A DNA stretch of 64,000 bases from Bacillus pinisoli (GTDB taxonomy: Bacteria > Bacillota > Bacilli > Bacillales > SA4). Below are positions 7,947 to 18,596 of this stretch, piece after piece (position 1 is the first letter of the stretch; each line of letters starts with the position of its first letter). The stretch spans positions 310,001 through 374,000 of the forward strand of contig NZ_JAJQKI010000002.1 in the NCBI RefSeq assembly GCF_023036475.1, in the 5' to 3' direction. Under the pieces are notes generated by a model that saw only the letters and a program-made list of their open reading frames with translations, did no database searches and had not been told where the DNA came from. Made by a program: the position numbers and the translations under genes.

Positions 7947-10900
7947 CTATATTCCAACAAGATCCTTTGAGTCTTCAAGCCTTACAGATACAAGCTTTGA
8001 AACTCCGGACTCTTGCATGGTAACACCATATAAAACATCACTCTCTTCCATGGTACCCTTACGGTGAGTGATGACGATAAATTGTGTTTCTTTACTAAAT
8101 TTCTTTAGATATAGTCCAAAGCGGTGTACATTCGCATCATCAAGTGCTGCTTCAACTTCATCAAGTACACAGAAAGGGACAGGTCTTACCTTCAAAATAG
8201 AAAATAGTAATGCAATTGCAGTCAGTGCTCTTTCTCCACCAGATAATAATCCTAGATTTTGAAGTTTCTTTCCAGGTGGTTGGGCTACAATTTCTACACC
8301 TGTATTTAATAAGTCCTCTGGATCTGTCAGTCTAAGATCAGCCCTTCCCCCACCAAATAATGATTTAAATACGCCTTCAAAATGAGAACGGATAGCAGTA
8401 AAGGTTGTTTCAAATCGCTTCTTCATTTCCTCATCCATTTCATCTATTACTCTAAAGAGAGTATCCTTAGCTTCAACTAAATCATTTTTCTGCTCAAGTA
8501 AGAAATGGTGGCGCTCTGAGACACGCTCATATTCCTCGATGGCGCCAAGGTTTACTGAACCTAACTCCTCAATAGCAAGTTTAATCAGTTTCACTTTTTT
8601 CCTCGCTTCATTACTGTCAACAGTTAACGGGAACTTCTCTTTTGCTGCCTCAAAACTAAGCATATATTCCTCGCGTAGATGTGTTAAGCGATTTTCAAGT
8701 TCCACATCTAAACGGTTACTCTTTACTTCTTCATCCTTTACCACTTCAACTAATTGTTTATATTGTCTTCGGACTTCTTTTAGCTCGTTCTCAATATCCT
8801 CCATTTTCAGTTGGAGCTGCAGTCTTTCATCACGCCTTGAGGAGATAAGCTGAAGCGTATCGTTTTTGTCAAGAAGCTTTTGCTTTGCTAGTTGCTCAAG
8901 TTGTTCCTCTCCTGAATTAGTGGATGTCATTTCACTAGAAAGTAAAGTAAGGTCCTCTTTCGTGACCACTAATAATCTTTCAGTGTCTTTTAATTCTTGT
9001 TGAAAGCGATCCACCTTCTCTTGTTGATTCATTAGTTCTTGCTTCTTTTCAGCAAGCTGAATCCTAATGTTCGTTATATCTGTTTGAAGTGTTTCCTTAG
9101 ATGCCTGTTGCTTCGCTTTTTGTTCAGTTAGCTTCTTTATTTCTTCATCCAGGTTTTTTATCGTACCTTGAAGTTTGTGTAGATCCTCTTCTAGTACTAG
9201 TTGCCTTGACGTCATTCTATTTTGATCGGAAAGGAACATTTCCTTTTCATGATCATACATGGATAAGCGTTCATTTAAACTCTTTTCCTCAACTTCTACT
9301 TCACGAATACTAGATTTTATTCCTTGTTCCTTAAAGCGAAGCTCTTCACCTTTTGCTCTTTGCTCACTTAATAGAGCCTCATCGTCTAGTATAGTCTTCT
9401 TAAGGCTCTTTACATACTCCTCAAGCTTAATCGTCTTCTCTTGAATTTCATTCATTCTGTTAGTTAATTGCTCAAGTTCACGTTGTCTACCAAGTAGTGA
9501 GTTGGATTTTTGCTTTACCGCACCACCTGTCATGGCACCTCCTGGACTTACAACATCCCCTTCAAGCGTAACAAGTCGGTAACGATAATTAATAAGTTTA
9601 GCAATTTCATTTGCTCCCTTAAGGTCAGTCGTAATGATAACATTCCCCAATAGGCTACTTAAGACATTATCATATTTATTTTCATATGAGATAAGATCTG
9701 CTGCTACACCAACAAATGCTTCATGAGAATTTAGGCGTCTCAATTGATCTTCTTGTACTTTTTTCCCTGAGATAACCGATAAAGGTAAAAATGTAGCTCG
9801 TCCAAAATGATTTTGCTTTAGAAATTGGATAGCTTTCCTAGCGTTTATTTCATTATCTACGACGATATGCTGCATAGATGCACCCAAGGCAATCTCCATT
9901 GCTGTCTCATAATCCTTTGGGACAGAAATCAACTCAGCGATAGCTCCTTCAATACCATCTAATTTATGATCTCGGGCTTTTAAAACTTCTTTTACCCCTT
10001 GAAAAAAGCCAGAATAATCCTCCTGCATTTCTTCCAACGTTTCTTTTCTTGATTTTGTTTGCTGAAGTACCTGATAGCTTTGATACAGCATTGATTCTTT
10101 TTTCTGGTAGTCCTCTTTATTTTTTTCAATTTTTACTTGGAGCTTTCGAAACTCGTCAATCTGTTCATTCAACTCTTCTTGTTGTGTCTCTAACTGATGA
10201 AGCAGAGCAGTCTTTTTATCAACAAGATCCTGACGTAACAATACGAACTTTTCATTAGATTGATCAAGTCTTTCATTCCTAGCTTGCTGTTGCTTTAATT
10301 GCTCCGAAATATGGGTAAGCTCATTCCGCTTAGAAGCCTGATCATTTAAATGTTCAATATAGTCACTCTTAACATTTTCGAGCAATTCCTCTAAATCAAC
10401 AGAGTGGGAGCCCATTTCCTTTTCCACTTCTGACAACTTACTGGTCAATACTTTCACATTACCTCTAAGTTCTTCAAGTTTTTGAAGTTCACTAGATAGA
10501 AGCTCTCTGTATTTAGATGCTTTTATCTCGTTTTCTTCAACTGTTTTTTCTAACTGACCTCTATTTTGATAAGCATTCTTCTTTCTTTCTTTTAATACTT
10601 CTTTTTGTCCTTCTAGCTTCTCTAATTCTTCACTAGTTAGAAGAAGTACCTCTTGAAGTTGTGAAATCGAATCATCAAAATCTCGAAGCTTGTTTCGGAT
10701 GGTTTCAAGCTGTATTTCCTCACGCTGAATCATGGAGGCAAGTTGAAGCTCTTGATCTTTATGCTTTTCTAATTGTTCTAATAGTGTTTTCCATTTAGAA
10801 TGAAGGTCTTCTATTTCATAAACGGTTAAAGCGACTTCATATTTTTCTAATTCTTCCTTACGTTCTAAATAATCTTTAGCAATTGAGGACTGAAGTTTTA

Positions 10901-11513
10901 ATGGTTCAAGTTGTTTCTCGAGTTCGTGTAAAATATCTTCCACACGGTTTAAATTGTCCTGAGCATCTGCAAGTTTACTCTCCGCTTTCTTTTTACGAGT
11001 TTTATACTTTAAAACTCCTGCAGCCTCCTCAAATATAGTTCTTCGCTCTTCAGCTTTGCTACTAAGTATTTCTTCTACTTTACCTTGTGAAATGATAGAA
11101 AAGGCTTCTCTACCAAGCCCAGAATCCATAAATAAATCTACAATATCCTTCAGGCGACATGATTGTTTATTTATTAAGAATTCTGAGTCTCCAGAACGGT
11201 ACACCCTTCTCGTTACACTTACCTCATGGTAGTCAATCGGAAGAAACTGATCTTCATTATCCAAAGTTAATGTAACTTCTGCCACATTTAACGATTTTCT
11301 TGAATCACTACCAGCAAAAATGATATCCTCCATCTTAGCACCACGAAGTGATTTTGCAGATTGCTCCCCTAAGACCCATCTTATTGCATCAGTTATATTA
11401 CTCTTTCCACTCCCATTCGGGCCTACTACAGCAGTTACACCTGGTACAAAGTCAACTGATACCCGTTCGGCAAATGATTTAAAGCCGACTATATCTAAAC
11501 GTTTGAGGAACAT
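7947..11513 (-). CDS. smc: Chromosome segregation protein SMC
   Basis: Condensin ATPase that, with ScpA and ScpB, extrudes DNA loops from ParB sites and resolves sister chromosomes. The 1188-residue protein is complete. The head has Walker A GPNGSGKSN (31-39). Two long coiled coils flank a hinge around residues 510-680, which includes GGAMTGGAV. The C-terminal head has the ABC signature LLSGGERALTAIALL and Walker B FCVLDEVEAALDD. It starts at ATG 11511-11513 after a GGAGGGGA site. It lies between rnc and ftsY, as in B. subtilis. Confidence 0.99.
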   Translation of the reverse strand: MFLKRLDIVGFKSFAERVSVDFVPGVTAVVGPNGSGKSNITDAIRWVLGEQSAKSLRGAKMEDIIFAGSDSRKSLNVAEVTLTLDNEDQFLPIDYHEVSVTRRVYRSGDSEFLINKQSCRLKDIVDLFMDSGLGREAFSIISQGKVEEILSSKAEERRTIFEEAAGVLKYKTRKKKAESKLADAQDNLNRVEDILHELEKQLEPLKLQSSIAKDYLERKEELEKYEVALTVYEIEDLHSKWKTLLEQLEKHKDQELQLASMIQREEIQLETIRNKLRDFDDSISQLQEVLLLTSEELEKLEGQKEVLKERKKNAYQNRGQLEKTVEENEIKASKYRELLSSELQKLEELRGNVKVLTSKLSEVEKEMGSHSVDLEELLENVKSDYIEHLNDQASKRNELTHISEQLKQQQARNERLDQSNEKFVLLRQDLVDKKTALLHQLETQQEELNEQIDEFRKLQVKIEKNKEDYQKKESMLYQSYQVLQQTKSRKETLEEMQEDYSGFFQGVKEVLKARDHKLDGIEGAIAELISVPKDYETAMEIALGASMQHIVVDNEINARKAIQFLKQNHFGRATFLPLSVISGKKVQEDQLRRLNSHEAFVGVAADLISYENKYDNVLSSLLGNVIITTDLKGANEIAKLINYRYRLVTLEGDVVSPGGAMTGGAVKQKSNSLLGRQRELEQLTNRMNEIQEKTIKLEEYVKSLKKTILDDEALLSEQRAKGEELRFKEQGIKSSIREVEVEEKSLNERLSMYDHEKEMFLSDQNRMTSRQLVLEEDLHKLQGTIKNLDEEIKKLTEQKAKQQASKETLQTDITNIRIQLAEKKQELMNQQEKVDRFQQELKDTERLLVVTKEDLTLLSSEMTSTNSGEEQLEQLAKQKLLDKNDTLQLISSRRDERLQLQLKMEDIENELKEVRRQYKQLVEVVKDEEVKSNRLDVELENRLTHLREEYMLSFEAAKEKFPLTVDSNEARKKVKLIKLAIEELGSVNLGAIEEYERVSERHHFLLEQKNDLVEAKDTLFRVIDEMDEEMKKRFETTFTAIRSHFEGVFKSLFGGGRADLRLTDPEDLLNTGVEIVAQPPGKKLQNLGLLSGGERALTAIALLFSILKVRPVPFCVLDEVEAALDDANVHRFGLYLKKFSKETQFIVITHRKGTMEESDVLYGVTMQESGVSKLVSVRLEDSKDLVGI

Positions 11514-11701
11514 AGATTCCCCTCCTACATAATCTTAATAAAATGTATCTTGTATTCTATAAATATATGAATATTATACTGATTGATTTTAACACAAAAA
11601 GACAAAAGTCGTAAGCGCCTAAAGGGAAACAAGACTTGCCATACGCTTTTAATGAATTCAGTCCCTTTATCTGTATATTAATTGTGCCATAAGAATTTAC
11701 T

Positions 11702-11775
11702 TAACAGCGAAGAAGGAACCCCCATTTTCAGGGGATTCCTCCTTCGTTGTTAGAGTTCTTACTTCATGTAAGAAC
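11702..11775. terminator. Two successive hairpins downstream of rnc
   Basis: The first (11702-11752) pairs TAACA-CGAAG-AGGAA-CCCC with its complement over about 20 bp with three mismatches. The second (11755-11775) is a perfect 8-bp stem GTTCTTAC/GTAAGAAC with a 5-nt loop. They lie 3-76 bp past the rnc stop. Neither has a clear U-run on the minus strand, so terminator function is unproven. The rest of the 265-bp spacer holds no gene. Confidence 0.5.
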
Positions 11776-11778
11776 TGC

Positions 11779-12504
11779 TTAATTCCCTTTTAATTTTTGC
11801 AACGCCATCTGAGCGGCTTGCTGTTCTGCTTCTTTTTTAGATCTCCCCACACCAGTACCTAGTGTTTCACCATTTAAGTAAACACGTGATTCAAACACAC
11901 GGTTATGAGCAGGACCTTTCTCTTGCAGTACCTTATATTCAATAAGGCCACTTCCATCACGTTGTATTAACTCTTGTAATTGACTCTTAAAATCCATCAC
12001 ATGAGAAAAAGCACCCTTTTTAATTTTAGGAAAGATGACCATCTCCAAAAATGTCCAAACTTGATCAATTCCTTGATCTAAGTAAAGAGAACCAATAAAC
12101 GCCTCAAATACATCTGCTAATAACGCCGGTCTGGCACGTCCACCAGTGAGCTCTTCTCCTTTACCAAGTAGAATTAACTCTCCGAACTCTAAATCATTCG
12201 CAAACCTGACAAGTGATGGTTCACAAACAATGGAAGCACGAAGTTTCGTTAATTCTCCTTCACTCATAGTTGGATAGGTTTCAAACAAATATTTGGAAAT
12301 GGTTAACTCTAGAACAGCATCCCCCAAAAATTCAAGCCGTTCGTTATCTTCAAACGGCCTTCTACGATGCTCATTCACATAAGATGAATGGGTAAAAGCC
12401 TGATATAAAAGTTTTTCATTTTGAAAGTGTAATCCTAATTTCTCCTGAAATTCTTTAAATGATTTTTTTTGTAAGCTAAATGACCTTCTGTTCGTTGATT
12501 TCAT
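11779..12504 (-). CDS. rnc: Ribonuclease III
   Basis: Double-stranded RNA endonuclease that processes rRNA precursors and structured mRNAs. I place the start at ATG 12502-12504 ([12 protein letters not shown]) because GGAGG lies 8 nt upstream; the longer frame includes that site. The 241-residue protein has the RNase III signature [14 protein letters not shown] (54-67) with the acidic metal ligands, a second acidic site in ADVFEAFIG, and a C-terminal dsRNA-binding domain ([13 protein letters not shown] through [13 protein letters not shown]). Confidence 0.98.
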   Translation of the reverse strand: MKSTNRRSFSLQKKSFKEFQEKLGLHFQNEKLLYQAFTHSSYVNEHRRRPFEDNERLEFLGDAVLELTISKYLFETYPTMSEGELTKLRASIVCEPSLVRFANDLEFGELILLGKGEELTGGRARPALLADVFEAFIGSLYLDQGIDQVWTFLEMVIFPKIKKGAFSHVMDFKSQLQELIQRDGSGLIEYKVLQEKGPAHNRVFESRVYLNGETLGTGVGRSKKEAEQQAAQMALQKLKGN

Positions 12505-12591
12505 AAACCGTTCCTCCAGGCTATATACCATCTGCAATGCACATAAGAAGATGTAAAATCTAAAAAGCTTTTACCTTCAAAAAGGCAAGAA

Positions 12592-12612
12592 GTCCCGTAT
12601 AGAATACGGGAC
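12592..12612 (-). terminator. Hairpin between acpP and rnc
   Basis: A perfect 9-bp stem GTCCCGTAT/ATACGGGAC with a 3-nt loop, followed on the minus strand by TTCTT. It is probably a terminator or attenuator after acpP that lowers read-through into rnc. Confidence 0.6.
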
Positions 12613-12651
12613 AACATGTCAAAATCTTTGATAGAGAATAAAAAGAGTCTA

Positions 12652-12885
12652 TTATAGACTTTCTTGTATGTAATTAACAGCATCTCCTACTGTTACAATC
12701 TTTTCAGCATCCTCATCAGAGATTTCCATATCAAACTCGTCCTCTAATTCCATAACAAGTTCAACTACATCAAGGGAATCTGCTCCTAAATCGTCCTTGA
12801 ATTTAGCTTCAAGCTTTACTTCAGCCTCATCAACTCCAAGACGATCTACAACAATCTTCGTTACACGCTCTAAAACATCAGCCAT
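12652..12885 (-). CDS. acpP: Acyl carrier protein
   Basis: Carrier of acyl intermediates in type II fatty acid synthesis. The start ATG at 12883-12885 ([17 protein letters not shown]) has GGGGAGGTG upstream and yields 77 residues, the normal size; the longer frame starts inside the leader. The phosphopantetheine attachment serine is Ser37 in [16 protein letters not shown]. The gene closes the fapR-plsX-fabD-fabG-acpP unit and is followed by a hairpin. Confidence 0.98.
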   Translation of the reverse strand: MADVLERVTKIVVDRLGVDEAEVKLEAKFKDDLGADSLDVVELVMELEDEFDMEISDEDAEKIVTVGDAVNYIQESL

Positions 12886-12952
12886 CAAATTCACCTCCCC
12901 TCAAATTATTATAGTCAATACTAGTAAAAAATACTAGCCTCTACTAAAAAGC

Positions 12953-13693
12953 TTACATGACCATACCGCCATCCACATGAAGAGTTTGACCTGTCATATA
13001 TTTACTATCTTCTGAAGCCAAGAATGAAACTACCTTTGCAATATCCTCTGGCTCACCAAATCGAGCTAATGGGATTTGTTTTAGCATTTCGTTTTTCACA
13101 TCTTCTGGAAGCTCATCTGTCATATCAGTTGAAATGAAACCAGGCGCAATCGCATTAACATTAATATTGCGGCTTGAAAGTTCCTTTGCTACTGTCTTAG
13201 TCAGACCGATGACCCCAGCCTTTGCAGCAACATAGTTTGCCTGACCCGGATTACCACTCACTCCAACAATTGAAGCGATGTTAATAATCTTACCGCTGCG
13301 TTGCTTCATCATTTGACGAGTGACTCCTTTGGTACACTGGTAAACACCTTTCAAATTCGTGTTTATAACAGCATCCCATTCTTCATCCTTCATTCTCATC
13401 AATAGGTTATCTCTTGTAATACCCGCATTGTTGACTAAAATATCAAGAGACCCGAATGATCCAATTACTTCTTTAATCATATTTGTAACAGCTTCACCAT
13501 TTGAAACATCAGCTTGAATAGCAATAGCTTCTCTTCCTAGTGCTTTAATGGCATCCACCACTTCATTGGCTTTCGCTTCACTTCCTGCATAATTGACAGC
13601 AACATTAGCACCTTTTGAAGCTAATTCAATTGCGATTGCTCTACCGATACCTCTTGATGCTCCTGTCACTAAAGCGACCTTACCTGTTAACAT
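12953..13693 (-). CDS. fabG: 3-oxoacyl-ACP reductase
   Basis: NADPH-dependent short-chain dehydrogenase that reduces 3-oxoacyl-ACP in the elongation cycle. The 246 residues have the Rossmann glycine motif TGASRGIG (10-17), NNAG (88-91) and the catalytic triad Ser141, Tyr154 and Lys158 (YVAAK). Its ATG overlaps the fabD stop by one base, so the two are translationally coupled. Located before acpP in the FapR-controlled unit. Confidence 0.98.
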   Translation of the reverse strand: MLTGKVALVTGASRGIGRAIAIELASKGANVAVNYAGSEAKANEVVDAIKALGREAIAIQADVSNGEAVTNMIKEVIGSFGSLDILVNNAGITRDNLLMRMKDEEWDAVINTNLKGVYQCTKGVTRQMMKQRSGKIINIASIVGVSGNPGQANYVAAKAGVIGLTKTVAKELSSRNINVNAIAPGFISTDMTDELPEDVKNEMLKQIPLARFGEPEDIAKVVSFLASEDSKYMTGQTLHVDGGMVM

Positions 13694-14637
13694 TATATTT
13701 CCCCCTTTAATGATTGGATCGTAGCTGTTAACGTTTCTTCATCATATACTGCAAAGGTTTTTAAAGAGCGATCAACCTTTTTCACTAACCCAGATAGTAC
13801 TTTTCCAGGTCCGATTTCAACGAAAGTATCAACGCCTAGCTCCACCATTTTTTCTACGGATTGTTGCCACCTAACTGGAGAATATAATTGTTCAACAAGT
13901 TTTTCTTTTATCATATTAGCTTCAGTCATTGGTAAGGCTGAAACATTCGCTATTACCGGAACCTTTGCTTCATGAATTTGGATCTCGTCTAACGTCGCTT
14001 TTAATTTCTCTGCAGCGGGTTGCATTAATGAAGAGTGGAATGGACCACTCACCTCTAGCGGAATTACACGCTTCGCACCTCTTTCTTTAGCTGAAGCAGA
14101 AGCTAATTCAACACCTTTAGCTGACCCAGAAATGACAATCTGTCCAGGACAATTAAGATTTGCAAGTTGAACCGGATTACCTTCCCTGGTAACCTCCGCC
14201 GTAATTTCTTCTAACAGTTCTTCCGTTATCCCTAGGACGGCAGCCATTGCACCCAATCCAGCTGGTACAGCTTCTTCCATATACTCACCACGTTTTCTAA
14301 CAGCATAGACTCCATCCTCAAAGGAAATACTCTCTGCTGCAACAAGAGCTGTATACTCTCCTAAACTGTGACCTGCAACATAGTTAGGAATAATACCAGC
14401 TTGTTTGAACTTTTCATATATAGCCATGCTTGTAGTTAATAGAGCAGGCTGAGTATTGACTGTTAAAGTAAGTTGATCTTGTGGACCTTCAAAAATTATA
14501 GACGATAAAGAGATCCCTAACTTTTCATCAGCCTTATCAAAAATTGCTTTAACTTCTGGATAGACGCCCGCTAACTGACTGCCCATCCCCACTGATTGGG
14601 AGCCTTGTCCAGGAAAAATAAAAGCGATTTTACTCAT
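13693..14637 (-). CDS. fabD: Malonyl-CoA:ACP transacylase
   Basis: Transfers malonyl groups from CoA to ACP. The 314-residue protein starts [19 protein letters not shown] and has the acyltransferase nucleophile motif GHSLGEY (Ser91) and the conserved histidine in SGPFHSSLM near residue 200. QxGS and [12 protein letters not shown] complete the family pattern. It begins 25 bp after plsX and overlaps fabG by one base. Confidence 0.98.
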   Translation of the reverse strand: MSKIAFIFPGQGSQSVGMGSQLAGVYPEVKAIFDKADEKLGISLSSIIFEGPQDQLTLTVNTQPALLTTSMAIYEKFKQAGIIPNYVAGHSLGEYTALVAAESISFEDGVYAVRKRGEYMEEAVPAGLGAMAAVLGITEELLEEITAEVTREGNPVQLANLNCPGQIVISGSAKGVELASASAKERGAKRVIPLEVSGPFHSSLMQPAAEKLKATLDEIQIHEAKVPVIANVSALPMTEANMIKEKLVEQLYSPVRWQQSVEKMVELGVDTFVEIGPGKVLSGLVKKVDRSLKTFAVYDEETLTATIQSLKGEI

Positions 14638-14662
14638 TTCTTAGTCCCCTCTCCGTTTACAT

Positions 14663-15649
14663 TTATTCTTTCTTTTCAAATGCCGAAATGAATGTTTCAG
14701 TCACTTGATTATTTAAGATTTCTCTCGTTTGTCTAATAGCATGGAACATTGCATTGGCATTGGAAGAACCATGCGCTTTAATAACAGGTGCTTTCAAGCC
14801 AAATAATCCAGCTCCACCATATTCTGAGTAATCCATCGTCTGCTTTAGACCCACAAGTTTCGGCTTCAAGATGGAAGCTGCAAGTTTTGCTGAAAAACTG
14901 CTAGTAAGTGCTGATTTCAACATAGTAAATACTGATAATGCTGTACCTTCAATTGTTTTTAATGTTACATTCCCTGTAAAGCCATCTGTTACAATTACAT
15001 CAGCTACACCATCCATTAGGTCACGTGCTTCAACATTTCCTATAAAGTTTAGATTAGCGTCCGCAATTAATTGATAGGCTGCTTTTGTTAGTTCATTCCC
15101 CTTTTTTTCCTCAGTTCCTACATTTAACAGACCAATTCGAGGATTCTCTATTCCACGTACCTTTTCTGCATAAATGGAACCCATAATGGCATACTGCAGC
15201 AAATGTTCCGGCTTAGCATCAGCATTAGCACCAACATCAAGAAATAAAAAACCATCCCCATTTATCGTTGGCAAGGTTGGTGATAAAGCAGGACGTTCAA
15301 TTCCTTCAATACGTCCTACCACAAAAAGACCTGCTGTCATAAGGGCTCCCGTATTTCCTGCTGAGATACAACCATCAGCCCTACCTTCGCTTACTTCCTT
15401 AGCCATTAGTACCATCGAAGAATTCTTTTTCCTTCTTACTGCTCTTACTGGTTCATCAGTTGCTTCAATAATTTCATCTGTATGTATAATTGTAATTCGC
15501 TCATTCGAAGTTAATAGTGGCTTAATTTGGTTCTCATCACCCACTAATGTAATACTTATATCAGAGTATGTTTTGACTGCTTCTAAAGCACCTTTTACTA
15601 TTTCAGTAGGAGCATTGTCGCCCCCCATTGCATCTATAGCAATTCTCAT
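14663..15649 (-). CDS. plsX: Phosphate acyltransferase PlsX
   Basis: Peripheral membrane enzyme that turns acyl-ACP into acyl-phosphate for PlsY, the first step of phospholipid synthesis in Gram-positives. The 328 residues begin [20 protein letters not shown] and include [39 protein letters not shown] and [10 protein letters not shown]. It lies 27 bp after fapR and its expression should follow the FapR promoter. Confidence 0.98.
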   Translation of the reverse strand: MRIAIDAMGGDNAPTEIVKGALEAVKTYSDISITLVGDENQIKPLLTSNERITIIHTDEIIEATDEPVRAVRRKKNSSMVLMAKEVSEGRADGCISAGNTGALMTAGLFVVGRIEGIERPALSPTLPTINGDGFLFLDVGANADAKPEHLLQYAIMGSIYAEKVRGIENPRIGLLNVGTEEKKGNELTKAAYQLIADANLNFIGNVEARDLMDGVADVIVTDGFTGNVTLKTIEGTALSVFTMLKSALTSSFSAKLAASILKPKLVGLKQTMDYSEYGGAGLFGLKAPVIKAHGSSNANAMFHAIRQTREILNNQVTETFISAFEKKE

Positions 15650-15676
15650 ATCTTCCCCTCCTATTTTAAGGGTAAG

Positions 15677-16252
15677 TTATTTTTGTTCGATCATGCTAGA
15701 ACGGAACATTTGAAACTCACCTGAGAAAACGAGCTCTGTACCAACGAAGCTATTAACTTCAACGGTCGTTCTCTCCTTTTCCTTATCGACGAAAACCACT
15801 TTCGCCTTGGCTACAACTCGTTCTCCTACTTTTACCTGTCGGGTAAAACGAATATTTGCCTTTGCTGTAAGGGCCAATTCATCATTAATTACAGCCACTG
15901 CTAGTGAATTTGCTTGGGCGAACAAATGATGGCCTCTAGCAATTCGATTTCTTTTAAAAACATGTTCTTCTTTTACGTCAAATATGGAGATAGCAGAGTG
16001 ATCTGGCTCAAAGTCAATAATTTCCCCTATTACCTCATCAATGGGTAAGGAGCGAACTTCTTTAACAAGCTGTTTCTCTGCCACATTTTTGATTCTCTCT
16101 CGCAATTCAGGTATAGATAGCTCTAAACGATCTAATCTTATTGTTTGTATACTAACAGTAAACTTTTCAGCCAATTCCTCATCTGTAATAAAAGGATTCT
16201 CTCCTATTGTCTCCAGAAGAAGCTGCTGTCTCTCTTGTTTATTTTTTCTCAT
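15677..16252 (-). CDS. fapR: Transcriptional repressor of fatty acid and phospholipid synthesis, FapR
   Basis: Malonyl-CoA-responsive repressor of lipid genes. The real start is the ATG at 16250-16252 ([16 protein letters not shown]) behind AAAGGTG; a frame extending 24 codons upstream runs through the promoter and operator and is rejected. The 191 residues comprise an N-terminal DeoR-like helix-turn-helix ([23 protein letters not shown]) and a C-terminal hot-dog effector domain ([21 protein letters not shown] and following). It heads its own operon and is autoregulated through the site at 16270-16290. Confidence 0.97.
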   Translation of the reverse strand: MRKNKQERQQLLLETIGENPFITDEELAEKFTVSIQTIRLDRLELSIPELRERIKNVAEKQLVKEVRSLPIDEVIGEIIDFEPDHSAISIFDVKEEHVFKRNRIARGHHLFAQANSLAVAVINDELALTAKANIRFTRQVKVGERVVAKAKVVFVDKEKERTTVEVNSFVGTELVFSGEFQMFRSSMIEQK

Positions 16253-16269
16253 ACAGACACCTTTCGTAC

Positions 16270-16290
16270 TATTAAGACTAGGTACTAACA
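16270..16290 (-). promoter_or_regulatory. FapR operator
   Basis: The minus strand reads TGTTAGTACCTAGTCTTAAT, which fits the known FapR palindrome (TTAGTACC...). It covers roughly the expected +1 to +20 of the fapR promoter, so bound FapR would block transcription when malonyl-CoA is low. Confidence 0.88.
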
Positions 16291-16292
16291 GT

Positions 16293-16321
16293 AGTATATA
16301 ATTTAAGGGAGCAGAATGCAA
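16293..16321 (-). promoter_or_regulatory. Sigma-A promoter of the fapR operon
   Basis: On the minus strand the -35 is TTGCAT (16316-16321), the spacer 17 bp and the -10 TATACT (16293-16298). It is directly followed by the FapR operator. Confidence 0.85.
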
Positions 16322-16347
16322 CAATTTCTATTGCAAACTACTCCCCC

Positions 16348-16520
16348 GAAAAGCTGAAGCGGCTCGTTTAGCCCTGACAAGCAAATGTTCTGGAGAGAAA
16401 AAAATGGTGGTTTTCCATTTTATTCTCTCTAGGTTATTTGACTCGAAGGGCTAGACGCTGAAGCTAGACACCGAAAAGCTGAAGTGCCACGTTTAGCCCC
16501 GACAAGCAAATATACCTTTC
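16348..16520. repeat. Hairpin-repeat array 3 (one unit and one truncated unit)
   Basis: The full unit starts at 16348, has the GCGGCT outer arm with a one-base mismatch on the right (AGACGC), and carries the CTGGAGAGAA apical stem also seen in array 2 unit 3. A second unit starts at 16473 with a GTGCCA arm and is cut off after the AGCAAAT block, near 16520. It lies between the recG stop (16548) and the fapR promoter. Confidence 0.88.
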
Positions 16521-16547
16521 CATGCATAAACCTACCCTCTAACCGCA

Positions 16548-18596
16548 CTAATCCAACTTCTCTCCATCCAAAGCCCCGCTTGCCTCTACCATTTCTCTTA
16601 GGAGTCGGTACTCATCTACTTCCCAAAACGCCTTAGATTGGATAAGTTGAACTGCATCTTGCCTGGCCACTTCTAACGCACGATAATCATGAACCATATC
16701 AGCAACTTTAAATTCCGGTAATCCGCTTTGCTTTCGTCCAAAGAAATCTCCAGGTCCTCTCAACTCTAGGTCTTTTTCAGAGAGTTCAAAACCATCATTC
16801 GTTTCTGTCATAATTCTCATTCGTTCTTTACCTGTCTCAGATTTTGGATCTGCAAGTAGTATACAATAAGATTGCTCCGCTCCTCGTCCCACTCGTCCTC
16901 TCAATTGATGAAGCTGTGATAAGCCAAAACGTTCTGCATCGTATATAACCATAATTGTTGCGTTAGGCACGTTGACTCCAACTTCTACTACAGTTGTTGA
17001 AACAAGTATCTGTACTTCATTCGCACTAAATGCTCTCATAACCTGATCTTTTTCATCAGCTGGTAATCGACCATGCATAAGACCTACTTGATAGTTTGTA
17101 GAAAATGTATGAGTTAACATACTGTGAACATCTATAGCATTTTGCACATCAAGATGTTCGGACTCTTCGATTAAGGGACAGATGACATATGCTTGTCTTC
17201 CTTTTTTAAGCTCCTTTTCAATAAAACCAATGACTCTTTCTAGCATACTATGCTTGACCCAGTATGTTTCAATTTGCTTTCTTCCAGCAGGGAGTTCATT
17301 AATCACAGAAACATCCATTTCTCCAAATGCAGTAATCGCAAGTGTTCTTGGGATGGGAGTAGCCGTCATAAAGAGAACATCAGGAGCTTCTCCTTTTTCC
17401 CGCAATACTCTTCGTTGCTCTACACCAAAACGGTGCTGCTCATCTGTAATCACAAGCCCTAGACGAAGAAAATTCACTTCTTCTTGTATAAGGGCATGCG
17501 TACCAATTAAGAGATGAATGGTACCTTCTGCTAATTCTCCTAAAAGCAACTTCCGTTGTTTCCCTTTTACGGAGGACGTGAGCAGTGCTACTTTAACTCC
17601 AAATGGTTCTAATAATTTTTTCAGGCTATCCGTATGCTGCTCTGCTAAAATTTCTGTTGGCACCATTAAAGCTCCTTGAAATCCAGATAGATAAGAAGCA
17701 TATAGAGCGATTGCAGCAACTACCGTTTTACCTGAACCAACATCACCTTGTAATAAACGGTTCATACGATAGGGTGATTTCAAATCAGTAGTAATTTCAC
17801 ATACTACACGTTTTTGTGCATCAGTTAATGAAAAAGGCAACCCGTTAATAAATGCATCTAGTAGTTTTTCATCGTATTCATGAGCTTGTCCCGCTGAGTT
17901 TTCACGCTCGTATTTTCGTAATGCTTGCATCTTTAATTGAAATAATAGAAATTCTTCATAAACCATTCTTCTTCTTGCTTGTTTAACATCTTCAAAATTA
18001 TTCGGGAAATGGAGGAGACGAAGAGTTTCACGCTTAGAAAAGAGTTTATAACGATCTCTTAGCGATTGTGGAAAATAATCAATTATTTCATGTTCATACT
18101 GAGAAAAAGCGTTAGCGATATAACGTTGCAAGGCTTTAGTTGTTATTTCACCCTTTGTGTGGTACAAAGGTTTCAATTCCTGTTGCCTCTCTATTTCTCC
18201 AACTTTCATCTCACTGACAGTAATGGTTTGACGATGCTGATCCCACTTACCGGTCAGCGTTACCTCGGTACCCAGTGTTAATTTGGTTTTATGATAAGGT
18301 TGGTTAAAGAAAACCGCTGATATCAGATAACGGTCAACTAATATTCTCGTTGTTAATCTTGACTTTTTCTTTCCAAAATACATTAAAGAAGGTTCACTAT
18401 GAACCTTCCCCTGAACCGTTACTCGTTCCTCGTGCTTTACTTCAGACAAATCCTTTAATCTGTAATCCTCATATCGATAAGGGATATGATCAAGGAGGTC
18501 ATGAATGGTTGCAAGTCCCATCTCTTTTAAAGCAGTTTCTGTCTCCACTCCAACACCCTTAACGTTTATGACAGATTCGTCTAATATACTAGTCAC
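16548..18596 (-). CDS. recG: ATP-dependent DNA helicase RecG
   Basis: Branch-migrating helicase that remodels stalled forks and Holliday junctions. The 682-residue length equals the B. subtilis enzyme. An N-terminal wedge/OB domain is followed by the helicase core with Walker A LLQGDVGSGKT near residue 283, DEQH in VITDEQHRFGVEQ, FMTATPIPRTLA, and the motif VI stretch QLHQLRGRVGRG. Translation appears to start at GTG 18594-18596, overlapping the last 8 nt of sdaAA; no strong ribosome binding site is visible, so coupling to sdaAA is likely. Confidence 0.97.
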   Translation of the reverse strand: MTSILDESVINVKGVGVETETALKEMGLATIHDLLDHIPYRYEDYRLKDLSEVKHEERVTVQGKVHSEPSLMYFGKKKSRLTTRILVDRYLISAVFFNQPYHKTKLTLGTEVTLTGKWDQHRQTITVSEMKVGEIERQQELKPLYHTKGEITTKALQRYIANAFSQYEHEIIDYFPQSLRDRYKLFSKRETLRLLHFPNNFEDVKQARRRMVYEEFLLFQLKMQALRKYERENSAGQAHEYDEKLLDAFINGLPFSLTDAQKRVVCEITTDLKSPYRMNRLLQGDVGSGKTVVAAIALYASYLSGFQGALMVPTEILAEQHTDSLKKLLEPFGVKVALLTSSVKGKQRKLLLGELAEGTIHLLIGTHALIQEEVNFLRLGLVITDEQHRFGVEQRRVLREKGEAPDVLFMTATPIPRTLAITAFGEMDVSVINELPAGRKQIETYWVKHSMLERVIGFIEKELKKGRQAYVICPLIEESEHLDVQNAIDVHSMLTHTFSTNYQVGLMHGRLPADEKDQVMRAFSANEVQILVSTTVVEVGVNVPNATIMVIYDAERFGLSQLHQLRGRVGRGAEQSYCILLADPKSETGKERMRIMTETNDGFELSEKDLELRGPGDFFGRKQSGLPEFKVADMVHDYRALEVARQDAVQLIQSKAFWEVDEYRLLREMVEASGALDGEKLD

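Noticed and set aside
16253..16324. 24-codon N-terminal extension of fapR
   Set aside because: The extension overlaps the -10, the start site and the FapR operator; a good ribosome binding site precedes the later ATG.
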